A stretch of 45,621 bases of DNA, from assembly GCA_002811675.1 (NCBI GenBank), contig PDIM01000016.1, positions 21,432-67,052 of the forward strand, written 5' to 3'. The notes beneath the pieces were generated by a model that saw nothing but the letters and a program-made list of their open reading frames with translations, made no database searches and was not told where the DNA came from. Of the stretch, positions 37,693 to 45,621 are shown one piece after another (position 1 is the first letter of the stretch; the number at the start of each line of letters is the position of its first letter). The stretch is from Ichthyosporea sp. XGB-2017a (taxonomy: Eukaryota > Opisthokonta > Ichthyosporea). Both the position numbers and the translations under genes were made by a program.

Positions 37693-40383
37693 ATGGACGA
37701 AGGGGAATGGAAGAAGAGAAGGAACAAGGACAGGGTAGAGCCTGTACGGGGCCTGTTCAATGTGGACACTGTCCCTGATCCCGATAATGTGAGATATGAG
37801 AGTCTTTATAAGGCTGGTGTGCCCCTGTACAGGCAAAGATTCAAGTCCTGTGTTGATGGAAGGAGTAGTGAGCGCCAATGGATTGCGAGGAAAAAAGTGA
37901 AAGAAGAATTGTTGTTGAACAAGAAGCGGCGTTATTTCAATGGGAAACTCCCCTTATTGGAGAAAAATACCAGTGAAAAAGATTGGCGGCTGAAGCCCTG
38001 TGTGACTGTAGAAAAGGAAAAAGAAGACGAACAAGAAATGGTGCCGCTGGAAAAGGAATCAGGGGCGCGTGTGGAGGAGTGCAGTGCAGAGGAGCTCTAT
38101 AATCGTCAATCTGCAGAGTTTAATGCCTTGCTGGAGCAGGATGTGGGTAACGTGGGGACGTGGGTGGCGTTTGTCCGTTTTCAGAGCATTTTTTGGAGTG
38201 GACGTTTTCACCAAAGAAAGTCGAATCGAGTGGCCATTGCCAAGAAGCAGCTGTCCATTTTGGACAGAGCTTTGGTGCATAATCCGGGTAATGAGCTTCT
38301 TATTGCTTTGTTTATGGAAGTGAGTCAGCTATTGTGGGATGGGAATAAGTTAATTTCAAAGTGGCGGTCTGTGATGTTTCAGTACTCAGATAGCGTGTTT
38401 TTATGGGGGCATTACTTGGCCTTTCGAACGCATCATATGCAGTCCTTTTCGTTTGCGTCTGCGGAAGGGCTGTACAGGCAGTTTTGTGAGGGGAACTATT
38501 GCACAAATAGTGAAGGGCGGGAAGAGCAAGTGGTGTTTATGTGCCTTGTGTATTTCTATCAGGAGTGTGGGTATTTTGAACGCAGCATTGAGCTCTTTCG
38601 CTGCCTGCTCAGCATAGATTTGTCACGGTATGAGATGAAGCCGTATCTATTTGAAGGGGAGCAAGAATATTTGGATACAAAGCAAAAACCCATGCCGTTC
38701 AAGTGGGCTCATCTGGAGAGCACAAGGGGAGAGGGCTACTACCTTCCTTGGAGACCCAATGAGATTGAAGGTTCCACGGAAAGCCAGGTTGAGGACAAAG
38801 ATCGCATTGCAATCGAACGGCCGTGGATAGAGAAGAGTAAAAACAATGTGCTGAGGTATTTTAAAAATGACTATGAGGTTCTGAAACAGTTTTTGATAAG
38901 TATGGGCGTATGTGCCTTCCCGATGAGGCGTTGTCAATTTGAGGATCATCGGGGTTGGCTGAATATGCTGTGTTGTGCGCATCTTTTGCATTTGCGTGCG
39001 GTGAAGCCAATTGTAGATATGATTGGAAACCTTGATGAACATTTGTCTTATTTAACTGACTTTGATGTATGTACCGGGCATCTCGATTCAATGCTCTTTT
39101 TCTTTTCACACTTTTCAGAGCGCAAAGCGGGGTTCATTCGGCATCTTTTTAAAAACTATTTGGATGAGTACGAAAAGTATGATGAGTTTATTTTGGCCTA
39201 TGCTCGATTTGAAGCATTGGTGAGTGGGAGAAAAAAGGCGAAAAAGGTGCTAAAGTCCCTCCTGCAACGGGAGGCGAATCGAAATCGAACTGTGTTGTGG
39301 AAAGAAATGGCCCATTTTGAAGTGCTTTCTGGCAAGCCCCAAGCTGCATTGTCCCTGTGCCAATCCTTGCTTGAATACGCGCCAAAAACCCCCGGTGATA
39401 CATGGGCTGAAATGGACGTGAAAAGTGCGATTGAAAAGTTTAAATACAGCTCCCTGTTGAGGTTGTACTGCCATGTGTGTTTGGAGACCAAGAGTAAGAA
39501 CAAACTTGTAAATGGACTAGTGGCTGGTAATGATGCATCTGCCTTGAATCTCGTTTCTCTGATTGAGTTTGCATCAAATGCGCGGAACAAAAGTGTGGAA
39601 TTTGTGCACGCGATCGGTAACCACATGATTTGCATCTTGTTCTATTGGCTGGAAGGTGCTGCCAATGTGCCCGAGTTTATTCACAGCTGCGAGCACTTGT
39701 TGTCGTTGTTCCCTAGTACAAAAAAAAAGGTTGACCCTTGGATGGATTATCTCGTGGAATTTCTATGCGCTGGAATGGCAGATATTTGTCGCGTTCTCTG
39801 CACAAATGAAACCGAATTGCAGTTTGCGAAAAAAAAAGCCTATCGAAACTTGATGACGCGTTTGATTTTGCCAAGATTTCCATCAAACCTTCTCCTCTGG
39901 CTCTCTTTTGCTGGGAGCGCAAAAGATGCCTTCCAGACGCGTAAACTTCTAGGAGCTTTGAAACTGGCCACCCGTGTCGATGTCGAGTACCATATACTGG
40001 CCATAAATGCGTTGTTTTTGGAAGTGTACCAGACCAAATTTGTGCGCAACCGTTATAAATTGCGATCTGCCTTTCAGAAGCTATTGCTGGATGATCACGA
40101 GTCACTAGAGTTGACTTTGTTTTTCTCGCCAAAGCACATTGTAGCCTTGTGGCGATTATATATGTACATTGATGCCCTTTTTTTCAAACACCCAGGGAGC
40201 ATTGAAAGCATCTTTTACCAAAGCATCCAGTTCATCCCGTACAGCAAGTCATTGTATAAAGATGCTGTCCTTTACTACTACGGTCTTAAGGGACATAACG
40301 ATAGTTTTTTCTCTTCCGTCATTGAGACTCTTCGAGAAAAGGAGCTGCGGCTGTATGTTCTTCCCGAGGAATTGTATAATTAA
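37693..40383 (+). CDS. NRDE2: NRDE2 homologue (HAT-repeat nuclear RNA factor)
   Basis: 896 residues from ATG 37693. The family signature appears near the N terminus: VDTVPDPDNVRYESLYKAGVPLYRQR, matching the DPDNxxYxxLYRxxIPxY pattern of NRDE2. It is followed by AEFNALLEQDVGNVGTWVAFVRFQ, like the EEFNxxxxxNPxxxxxWxxFxxFQ block. The rest is helical HAT/TPR-like repeats with regular W/Y/F positions. NRDE2 binds the exosome helicase MTR4 in human nuclei and acts in nuclear RNAi in worm and fission yeast. No intron. RNASEH2C begins 203 bp downstream on the same strand. Confidence 0.82.
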   Translation: MDEGEWKKRRNKDRVEPVRGLFNVDTVPDPDNVRYESLYKAGVPLYRQRFKSCVDGRSSERQWIARKKVKEELLLNKKRRYFNGKLPLLEKNTSEKDWRLKPCVTVEKEKEDEQEMVPLEKESGARVEECSAEELYNRQSAEFNALLEQDVGNVGTWVAFVRFQSIFWSGRFHQRKSNRVAIAKKQLSILDRALVHNPGNELLIALFMEVSQLLWDGNKLISKWRSVMFQYSDSVFLWGHYLAFRTHHMQSFSFASAEGLYRQFCEGNYCTNSEGREEQVVFMCLVYFYQECGYFERSIELFRCLLSIDLSRYEMKPYLFEGEQEYLDTKQKPMPFKWAHLESTRGEGYYLPWRPNEIEGSTESQVEDKDRIAIERPWIEKSKNNVLRYFKNDYEVLKQFLISMGVCAFPMRRCQFEDHRGWLNMLCCAHLLHLRAVKPIVDMIGNLDEHLSYLTDFDVCTGHLDSMLFFFSHFSERKAGFIRHLFKNYLDEYEKYDEFILAYARFEALVSGRKKAKKVLKSLLQREANRNRTVLWKEMAHFEVLSGKPQAALSLCQSLLEYAPKTPGDTWAEMDVKSAIEKFKYSSLLRLYCHVCLETKSKNKLVNGLVAGNDASALNLVSLIEFASNARNKSVEFVHAIGNHMICILFYWLEGAANVPEFIHSCEHLLSLFPSTKKKVDPWMDYLVEFLCAGMADICRVLCTNETELQFAKKKAYRNLMTRLILPRFPSNLLLWLSFAGSAKDAFQTRKLLGALKLATRVDVEYHILAINALFLEVYQTKFVRNRYKLRSAFQKLLLDDHESLELTLFFSPKHIVALWRLYMYIDALFFKHPGSIESIFYQSIQFIPYSKSLYKDAVLYYYGLKGHNDSFFSSVIETLREKELRLYVLPEELYN

Positions 40384-40586
40384 GAATAATAATAAACTAC
40401 TCTTCAGCTGACATGACATGTGAAAAAAGAAAAAACCCGAGGCTAGGCGAGCGAGTCCCCCAGCTGTACTGCTGCTTGGAATTTGGAATTTTTTATTTTT
40501 TGTTTTTTTACTTGTTTGTGGATTTTTTCAAACCCACAAAATCAACTCACGAACCGAACAGATTTTATTTTTTAAGGAAGGGGGAA

Positions 40587-41240
40587 ATGGGCGAAGTGCA
40601 TATTCGATCAAGCGCAAGTCGTGGAGAGGAGGGGGAACAGTCACCTCAAGATGTACATATTTTACCGTTTACTGTGAACCATGATGGCCCTGCCAAGGTG
40701 AAACAAATGTTTGGTGTGAAACAAGGGAGCGGTGACGATACAGTTGCGAGAAAAAATCAATACTATGCTCATTTTCGCGGAAGAAAGTTACGAGGCATGA
40801 CTGTGAAGATTCCCCCAAAGTACAAAGGTAAGATGTAATTGACAGTAATATTGAGATTTTTTTCGTTTTTTTTTTTTCTTTTCACGTTTATTTATTATTG
40901 TTCTTGTTGTTCTTCACTTTCCCCCTCCCCCCCTTCTTCTCTCCTGCCCCCGCCTGGCTGTAGGTTATGTATTGACCGAAACAAAAAAAGCATTTTCGGA
41001 TTCCACCGATGCTTATTGGGCGGTAGATGATAATCATTTTGATTCATTTAAAGTATGGAATCCCGAAACCATGCCCAGCAGTGACCACCCAGTTCTGAAA
41101 TCCATAGACTGGTGCGATATTGCTGAAAAGGTAATATTAAAAAACAGAAACAAGGCAAAAAAAAAAGAAATAACAATCTGATTTCTCTCTTACGCTCTTT
41201 TTTTTCCTTTTAGCTTCATGAACCTCTTGATTCAGTTTGA
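40587..41240 (+). CDS. RNASEH2C: Ribonuclease H2 subunit C
   Basis: Three exons (40587-40827, 40964-41130, 41214-41240) give 144 residues. RNASEH2C, with subunit B, scaffolds the nuclear RNase H2 that removes ribonucleotides from DNA. Landmarks match human RNASEH2C in order: VHIRSSASR, VHILPFTVNHDGPAKV, HFRGRKLRGMTVKIPP, then a splice restoring YKGYVLTETKK (human GYVMVTEEKK), then FDSFKVWNPETMP (human FSRFTLWGLETIP). Intron 1 is 136 nt with a long pyrimidine tract, intron 2 is 83 nt. The last exon codes only LHEPLDSV. Its final nine bases overlap the end of ERO1 on the other strand. Confidence 0.92.
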
Positions 41241-42791
41241 TTTTTTCTTTGTAACGTTTTCTGGAGCACGCACAACGTGCCTCAAAGCAGCAAGCACAAA
41301 AATCGCAATAAACCCAACTGGAACATAAAATTTGATAATGCTTTCATCCCCACCAGGGAATCCAATACCACTCAGCTCATGAATTTGAGCAAACATTGAG
41401 GAGAATGTCAGTTCCTGCCGTTCCATTTGTGTGTGTCCCAGGAGCCAAATGCTGAAAATCTTTTCCCTGACAGCCTTTAAAATGTCATTCTCTGATGACT
41501 CAAGGAGCACCTTGTTTTTCTCTTCTTGTTCCTCTTGCATTTCCACAAATCGCTCCATCCAGTCCACACTAGATGACAGCTTGCCAAATACTTGGAAGAG
41601 TGCGACGACCTCATTCCTGCTCATCTGAAAACTCCCTTTTACCAGCTGCGCAGAGGGACTGAATAAGACTCTCATGGCGGTAGCCAACCCCTGTGTTTGC
41701 AATTTCCCCCACAACCGGCACTTTTCACACCCGACACAGTCCATGATGCGTGTAATGTTTTTGAATTTTGTTCGAAATTCCTCCTTTAGCTTTGGCCCGT
41801 TTTTATCATGAAACATGAAGCTTTCGTCAAATGTCGAGGGGCAGCTCACAGACACTTCCAAAAGCTCGTGTGCTAGTTGCCGCGTAACAGTGTCATCCAG
41901 TGGGTGGCCCGTGTAAAAGTCATACTGCTCCAAAAACGGGGCAGCCTTGGCTACCGCACGAAGCACCAGCGTGTACGCAAACACAAGATTTTTCAGATAT
42001 TCTTTACCCTGCCCATAGGTAAACTTTGGGGAAAACTTTTTCACAAAACACTGCAAATCGGGGCCCCACGTCTTTGTCTCAGCATTATAGTGGTCTGCAC
42101 ACAGCTGCATACCAATAGAGGCGTGCAAACCTGACACTACCCGGTAAAAGACACGCTTCTCCAAGCACATGCCCTTGATGGTCTCACTGGTCAGAAATTC
42201 GCCATTTTCCGGCTTGAAACAATTTTCAGTGTAAACGGCTCGCCAAATGCGATTTGCCGACTCCCCGGCATACCCAGTGAACCGCTCGGGATTCTTTTTC
42301 AAATTGTAGTAATGAAGCGATGAGGGATCATCGTCATCAATGGCGCAAAAGCTGTCTGGCCGATCATTGTCATATTTGACCCACTTGGCAAAGGCATTCA
42401 TTTCCGCAAACGAATGTGACGTATCAAGTTTGTTGGCTTCATCCGTCACATCGACCATTCCACACTTTTCCACCAACCCAACCGGCACCTCTTTCAAATC
42501 ACATTCAGCCACCTGACAATCCTTCATAATGCACATATGTGCATCGGGCCAAAACTTGCACCCTTTATCCAAATTGACGGAATAAAACTGAAAAAATTTG
42601 TTTTCCAAAAGCGCTTTCACCTTTTCATGGATTCCCCCCGAATTTAGAGATCGCACTGTGGAAACATCACAGCAACAGTCGTCCAGAGAGCCCTCGGGCA
42701 CATACGAACACATTTCTCCCTCGCCATCCCCACGAGTCACCTCAACAAATACACAAAAAAACAACAAAAACACTACCAAAGCCCTCTTCAT
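41232..42791 (-). CDS. ERO1: ER oxidoreductin ERO1 with C-terminal membrane anchor
   Basis: 519 residues from ATG 42791, which opens a clear signal peptide (KRALVVFLLFFCVFVEV). ERO1 is the FAD oxidase that reoxidises protein disulfide isomerase in the ER lumen. The shuttle cysteine region is SLDDCCCDVSTV (C39-C41; human LDDCTCDVET). The core has NPERFTGYAG, IWRAVYTENCFKP, the FAD-binding FYRVVSGLHASI, and the active-site CVGCEKC (C352, C355, C358) followed by RLWGKLQTQGL. Unlike the soluble human enzymes, it ends with a charged helix, one hydrophobic segment (about 486-506, FYVPVGFIAIFVLAAL) and a short tail ending KKSN, a KKxx-type dilysine signal. Convergent with RNASEH2C. Confidence 0.95.
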   Translation of the reverse strand: MKRALVVFLLFFCVFVEVTRGDGEGEMCSYVPEGSLDDCCCDVSTVRSLNSGGIHEKVKALLENKFFQFYSVNLDKGCKFWPDAHMCIMKDCQVAECDLKEVPVGLVEKCGMVDVTDEANKLDTSHSFAEMNAFAKWVKYDNDRPDSFCAIDDDDPSSLHYYNLKKNPERFTGYAGESANRIWRAVYTENCFKPENGEFLTSETIKGMCLEKRVFYRVVSGLHASIGMQLCADHYNAETKTWGPDLQCFVKKFSPKFTYGQGKEYLKNLVFAYTLVLRAVAKAAPFLEQYDFYTGHPLDDTVTRQLAHELLEVSVSCPSTFDESFMFHDKNGPKLKEEFRTKFKNITRIMDCVGCEKCRLWGKLQTQGLATAMRVLFSPSAQLVKGSFQMSRNEVVALFQVFGKLSSSVDWMERFVEMQEEQEEKNKVLLESSENDILKAVREKIFSIWLLGHTQMERQELTFSSMFAQIHELSGIGFPGGDESIIKFYVPVGFIAIFVLAALRHVVRAPENVTKKKSN

Positions 42792-43289
42792 CCTTGCATA
42801 ATATATATTTGAAGCAAGGATCAATAAAAAAAGCAAGGACATGGGTGGATTCGCACACTTTTCTTCCGGTTGAGACCACAGCAAGAAGAAAGAATTACAG
42901 TTGTATTTACCCAATTGAATAAGCCACACAGCCGGCCTCCCCCGGCCTCCACCGCCCAATAGAGACTCACAGCCCGCCACGTCAGTACTCGCCAATAAAA
43001 ATAACAAAAAAGTTGAAGTGTTGTCGTCGACACACCTTTAATTAGGGGTGTCCTATGATTGGCTCCTGGAATTTCACCTTGCCATATAACCAAGGTATAA
43101 CCAAGGAGCGTTGACACTTAGGGTTATACACTGTGGTGTTTATTGGCTATTACATTTTTGAAAATCATGAGGGTTACGTAAAGAGTATAATATTGCTTCG
43201 TACTTTCATTTTTGAAAATCATGAGGGTTACGTAAAGAGTATAATATTGCTTCGTACTTTCAAAAAAAAAGTCGAAAAAAAATTTCCAG
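42792..43289. promoter_or_regulatory. Upstream region of ERO1
   Basis: It holds GATTGGCTCC (43057-43066) inside the 25-nt module shared with 5415-5439, a double TATAACCAAGG (about 43085-43107), TTAGGGTTATA (43118-43128) and ATTGGCTATT (about 43142). Some of these may belong to the tRNA flank or a dispersed repeat rather than to ERO1. Confidence 0.4.
43153..43260. repeat. Perfect 54-bp tandem duplication
   Basis: 43153-43206 and 43207-43260 are identical 54-bp units starting CATTTTTGAAAATCATGAGG. Perfect identity indicates a recent duplication. It lies downstream of the tRNA-Ala gene. Confidence 0.95.
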
Positions 43290-43362
43290 TGGAGAATCCG
43301 GGCATCGATCCCGGTGCCTCCCGCATGCTAAGCGGGCGCTCTACCACTTGAGCTAATTCCCC
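43290..43362 (-). tRNA. tRNA-Ala (AGC)
   Basis: A full cloverleaf folds on the minus strand. The acceptor GGGGAAT pairs with ATTCTCC, with discriminator A. The D arm is AGCTC...GAGC, the anticodon stem CCCGC/GCGGG closes the loop TTAGCAT (anticodon AGC), and the T arm is CCGGG-ATCGATG-CCCGG. T runs follow as a pol III terminator. There is no intron. Confidence 0.96.
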
Positions 43363-44444
43363 CGAAACAGTTGATTGACCTTGGCAGTTTTGGTTACTTG
43401 AATGCATATCATCACATCTTGGCTAATTATAATTGAGCAACAAACAGTTGTCTCGACATTTGTACTAATTGTGAGCTTGATTGAAATAGTTTCTTTGCAC
43501 GCTAAATTGAGACGTGAATTGAGACGTGGAAACGTTTTTGAAAACACACTAGATTTCTATTGAAGGAGAGAAAGAGATGAGCTTTGAGCTCATAAGAATA
43601 CATTAGACACTCTCAAAATAAGCCGAGAATGACCATATTCCCCCGAATACTTATTGCCACAGCAATATGATAATTACTGTCTTCATGAATGTCAAAGCCT
43701 TAAGGGCGAAGGCAAGTGCCAAAAACAGGGAAAAAAAGAAGTGGTATCGCAGTATGCTTCTGAAAATAATATACTTTATTTAAGAGGAACTATGTGGAGA
43801 AAACTTTAATCGCAACAGTCATGGGAAGCCAAAACATCTACAAGGTCCCTTGCATCGAGTCAAATAGATGCACTTGGATTTTAGCAAATTAAAAAAGGCA
43901 AAGCCCGTGAAAAGATTGAGCAATTTCTTCGAACCACTGGAATTCCTAGCGATTCTAGTGTTTAAGTAGCTAAATTCCATCAGCAACACCAAGCGAGCAC
44001 GAGAGATGGCTAAGTCTTCCGTCAGATGGAATTCCTCTTGTTCCACTTTTTGGGTGTTTGCACTTGTCAACGGTAAGGGTCACTCTGAAAATTGCTTAAG
44101 CTATGCTTGTAGCATATAAATAGCCAAATTTCATAAGCAACACCAAGCAAGCAAGCATTGGGTACTTTGGCGTAATTAGTAGCGCATTCAGCTGGACCAA
44201 AAGGATGCTACTTGCTTAAGCCTTTACACTCACCCCATGTGATTTGTGAACATTTCCGTCTGGCACAAACACACAAACGTAGAATTAGGAATTATTTAGC
44301 TTGGCCTCATTTCCTTCCTTCAAACAGGCAAACGCTACCCACCCAGGCAACACAGGCAAAGACAGCTGAAAGCCTTTCTAGCGATTCTAGTGTTTCCTAT
44401 AAGTATCCAAATACGACAGTCACCAATAACTGAGCAAGTATTGG
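43363..44444. repeat. Region of diverged local duplications, no gene
   Basis: An 18-nt block CTAGCGATTCTAGTGTTT occurs at 43946-43963 and 44378-44395. AGCAACACCAAGC occurs at 43982-43994 and 44136-44148 with similar flanks. The pieces look like decayed copies of the flank of tRNA-Arg. No convincing protein frame is present. Confidence 0.6.
44158..44190 (+). pseudogene. tRNA-Arg 5'-half relic
   Basis: TTGGGTACTTTGGCGTAATT with AGTAGCGCA matches the 5' half (acceptor and D arm) of the tRNA-Arg at 44445 and its upstream flank. The anticodon and T arms are not recognisable after it. It is a truncated copy from a duplication about 283 bp apart. Confidence 0.6.
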
Positions 44445-44517
44445 GTTCCTTTGGCGTAATTGGTAGCGCAGTCGGCTACGAACCGGAAGGTTGCAGGTTC
44501 AAGTCCTGCAAGGAATG
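44445..44517 (+). tRNA. tRNA-Arg (ACG)
   Basis: The acceptor GTTCCTT pairs with AAGGAAT (first pair G-U). The D arm is GCG...CGC. The anticodon stem GTCGG/CCGGA has one mismatched outer pair, and the loop CTACGAA gives anticodon ACG. The T arm GCAGG-TTCAAGT-CCTGC is perfect. A very long T tract follows. It is probably functional, though the 27-43 mismatch leaves some doubt. Confidence 0.85.
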
Positions 44518-44523
44518 CTTGTT

Positions 44524-44527
<4 letters not shown>

Positions 44528-44594
<67 letters not shown>
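44528..44594. repeat. Homopolymer T tract (67 nt)
   Basis: About 67 T directly after the tRNA-Arg. It starts 11 nt past the tRNA end, where a pol III terminator of four or more T would be enough. The length may be uncertain in any assembly. Confidence 0.85.
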
Positions 44595-44596
<2 letters not shown>

Positions 44597-45441
44597 CATG
44601 CTCCCTAATAATATTTGGCCAGTGTTCGAACTTCGACCTCCATACAATCACATGTGTTCAGATCACATGTGTTCAGATGCCACCTAGATATCCTTGCTGC
44701 TCCACATTCATTCTTCATGGGAACGAGGACAGTTGTAGTCATCAGCCGGTCCGAGACAATAATATATGGACTTTCCGTAACACTTGGCAGGTACGCATTG
44801 TGCACTGCAGATATTCATTCCACACTTCAAATTCGGTTTACCGAACTACATAGCTCGGAGACATAGCTGCTATTTTTTTCGCAGCAACTCTTCTTCCCTC
44901 GTGAAATCGAGTGTGCAATTTTTTTTTAAGAAAAAGAGATACACAATGAAAATTATGATGTAGGTGTTATATTTCAATTGCAGTAAAAGCATTTTAATTT
45001 CCTGTTTGTGAAGGTTTTTCTTTTTTGAGGCTGGGCCCAATCAGACCCCTAATATGAGAACGTTCTCGTGTAAACAAAATCTGGCCGTTATACTCTCAAA
45101 CTTTCAGGATCAGCTCGGCCACTGAAGTTTTTCTGACATTTGTAGATTTTGTGCAAACAGAAAACTACGTCTCTTAATAAACAATGCTTTGCCTAACTTC
45201 CTTTACTATTTTTCTGCTTACCCATGGCATGTCTGAAGCAATTTCTGCACTTGGTTGAGAAAATATGTGTCGCTTGCATTGCTACATTTAAAAGCTAAAG
45301 AAAGTGCCCTGGTAAACCCTATGGTAAACAATCATAAACGCTTTTTGGCCAAAACTCCGGGGCATGCTTGAATTAATCTTTACAAGTGCGACAAAAAAAA
45401 AAAGCGCAAAGAAAACAATTTCGAAGATGTATTCGAATGGT
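44595..45441. other. Intergenic region without recognised gene
   Basis: About 850 bp of AT-rich DNA between two tRNA genes. It includes a doubled TCACATGTGTTCAGA (about 44648-44677) and a palindrome GAGAACGTTCTC (about 45057). T runs on the minus strand near 45390-45400 can end the tRNA-Leu transcript. No protein gene was recognised. Confidence 0.5.
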
Positions 45442-45521
45442 GATTCCAGTGGGATTCGAACCCACGCCATAAAATGACTAGCACCTGAAGCTAGCGCCTT
45501 AGACCGCTCGGCCATAGAATC
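45442..45521 (-). tRNA. tRNA-Leu (CAG)
   Basis: The acceptor GATTCTA pairs with TGGAATC on the minus strand. The D arm with GGCCGAGCGGTC is class II type. The anticodon stem CTAGC/GCTAG closes the loop TTCAGGT (anticodon CAG), and there is an extra arm between it and the T arm, GTGGG-TTCGAAT-CCCAC. The extra arm and sequence fit leucine. There is no intron. Confidence 0.95.
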
Positions 45522-45621
45522 AAGTTCACCTCCGTTCCTGCAAAGGACAGCGGAGTGAAAAGAAAAAAAAAAAATAGGCAGCTCTGAAAAAAAAAAACAA
45601 GCAGAAAAAAAAAAAGAACCC

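Noticed and set aside
43819-44070. 83-codon minus-strand frame
   Set aside because: Lies in duplicated tRNA flank debris and shows no domain.
44390-44853. Poly-Phe and poly-Lys frames
   Set aside because: Translation of the T tract and tRNA-Arg.
45057-45068. Palindrome GAGAACGTTCTC as a heat-shock element
   Set aside because: Only two inverted GAA units and no gene nearby.
1-45621. CRISPR arrays, operons, ribosome-binding sites
   Set aside because: Spliceosomal introns, eukaryotic families and split tRNA spacing show a nuclear genome; no spaced repeat array was seen.
1-45621. Retroviral, LTR or Polinton copies
   Set aside because: No reverse transcriptase, integrase, capsid or long terminal repeats were recognised.

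Overview
This 45.6 kb window is nuclear DNA of an intron-poor eukaryote. The genes are mostly single long exons; the few introns are short (78-136 nt), GT-AG, and lie mainly near 5' ends. The gene set mixes lineages: a fungal-type histidine enzyme (HIS6, absent from animals), a class I Rab11-FIP and an ANKRD11-like protein (animal-like), a short ATP6AP2, a ciliary DZIP1, a selenoprotein S with a real UGA codon, and a possible DASH-complex subunit. I infer a ciliated unicellular opisthokont (a unicellular relative of animals, or an early flagellated fungus). No single gene proves this.

Layout, left to right. 0.5-4.1 kb: a CTC1-like telomere protein, then a decayed PIF1-type helicase relic. 5.8-9.1 kb: HIS6 (4 exons) and eIF5 (2 exons). 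9.4-10.6 kb: a 70-aa Hsk3-like protein divergent from selenoprotein S, which carries UGA, a candidate recoding stem-loop and a type II SECIS. 11-16 kb: a large ANKRD11/Hos4-like ankyrin protein divergent from an 88-aa ATP6AP2-like protein. 16.8-26.5 kb: Rab11-FIP, DZIP1, a second ankyrin protein and an XPR1 phosphate exporter. 28.6-37.4 kb: a channel-like 6-TM/GAF/phosphodiesterase fusion, an FBXO42-like F-box/kelch protein and an M16C peptidase, all on the minus strand. 37.7-42.8 kb: NRDE2, RNASEH2C and ERO1; the last two overlap tail to tail in coding sequence. 43-45.6 kb: no convincing protein gene; tRNA-Ala(AGC), tRNA-Arg(ACG), tRNA-Leu(CAG), tRNA debris, tandem repeats and a 67-nt T tract.

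The genes do not form a pathway cluster, as expected for a eukaryote. Themes recur by chance or loosely: telomere and genome upkeep (CTC1, RNASEH2C, NRDE2, helicase relic), ER redox and ERAD (SELENOS, ERO1), endolysosome and phosphate (ATP6AP2-like, XPR1, Rab11-FIP). Four divergent pairs share upstream regions. Several upstream regions carry TTAGGG-like motifs, CCAAT boxes or G-rich runs.

The strongest unusual signals are the complete selenocysteine signal set of SELENOS, the voltage-sensor-like phosphodiesterase, the minimal ATP6AP2, ERO1 with its own membrane anchor and KKxx signal, and a 41-bp inverted-repeat insertion with a 9-bp target duplication.
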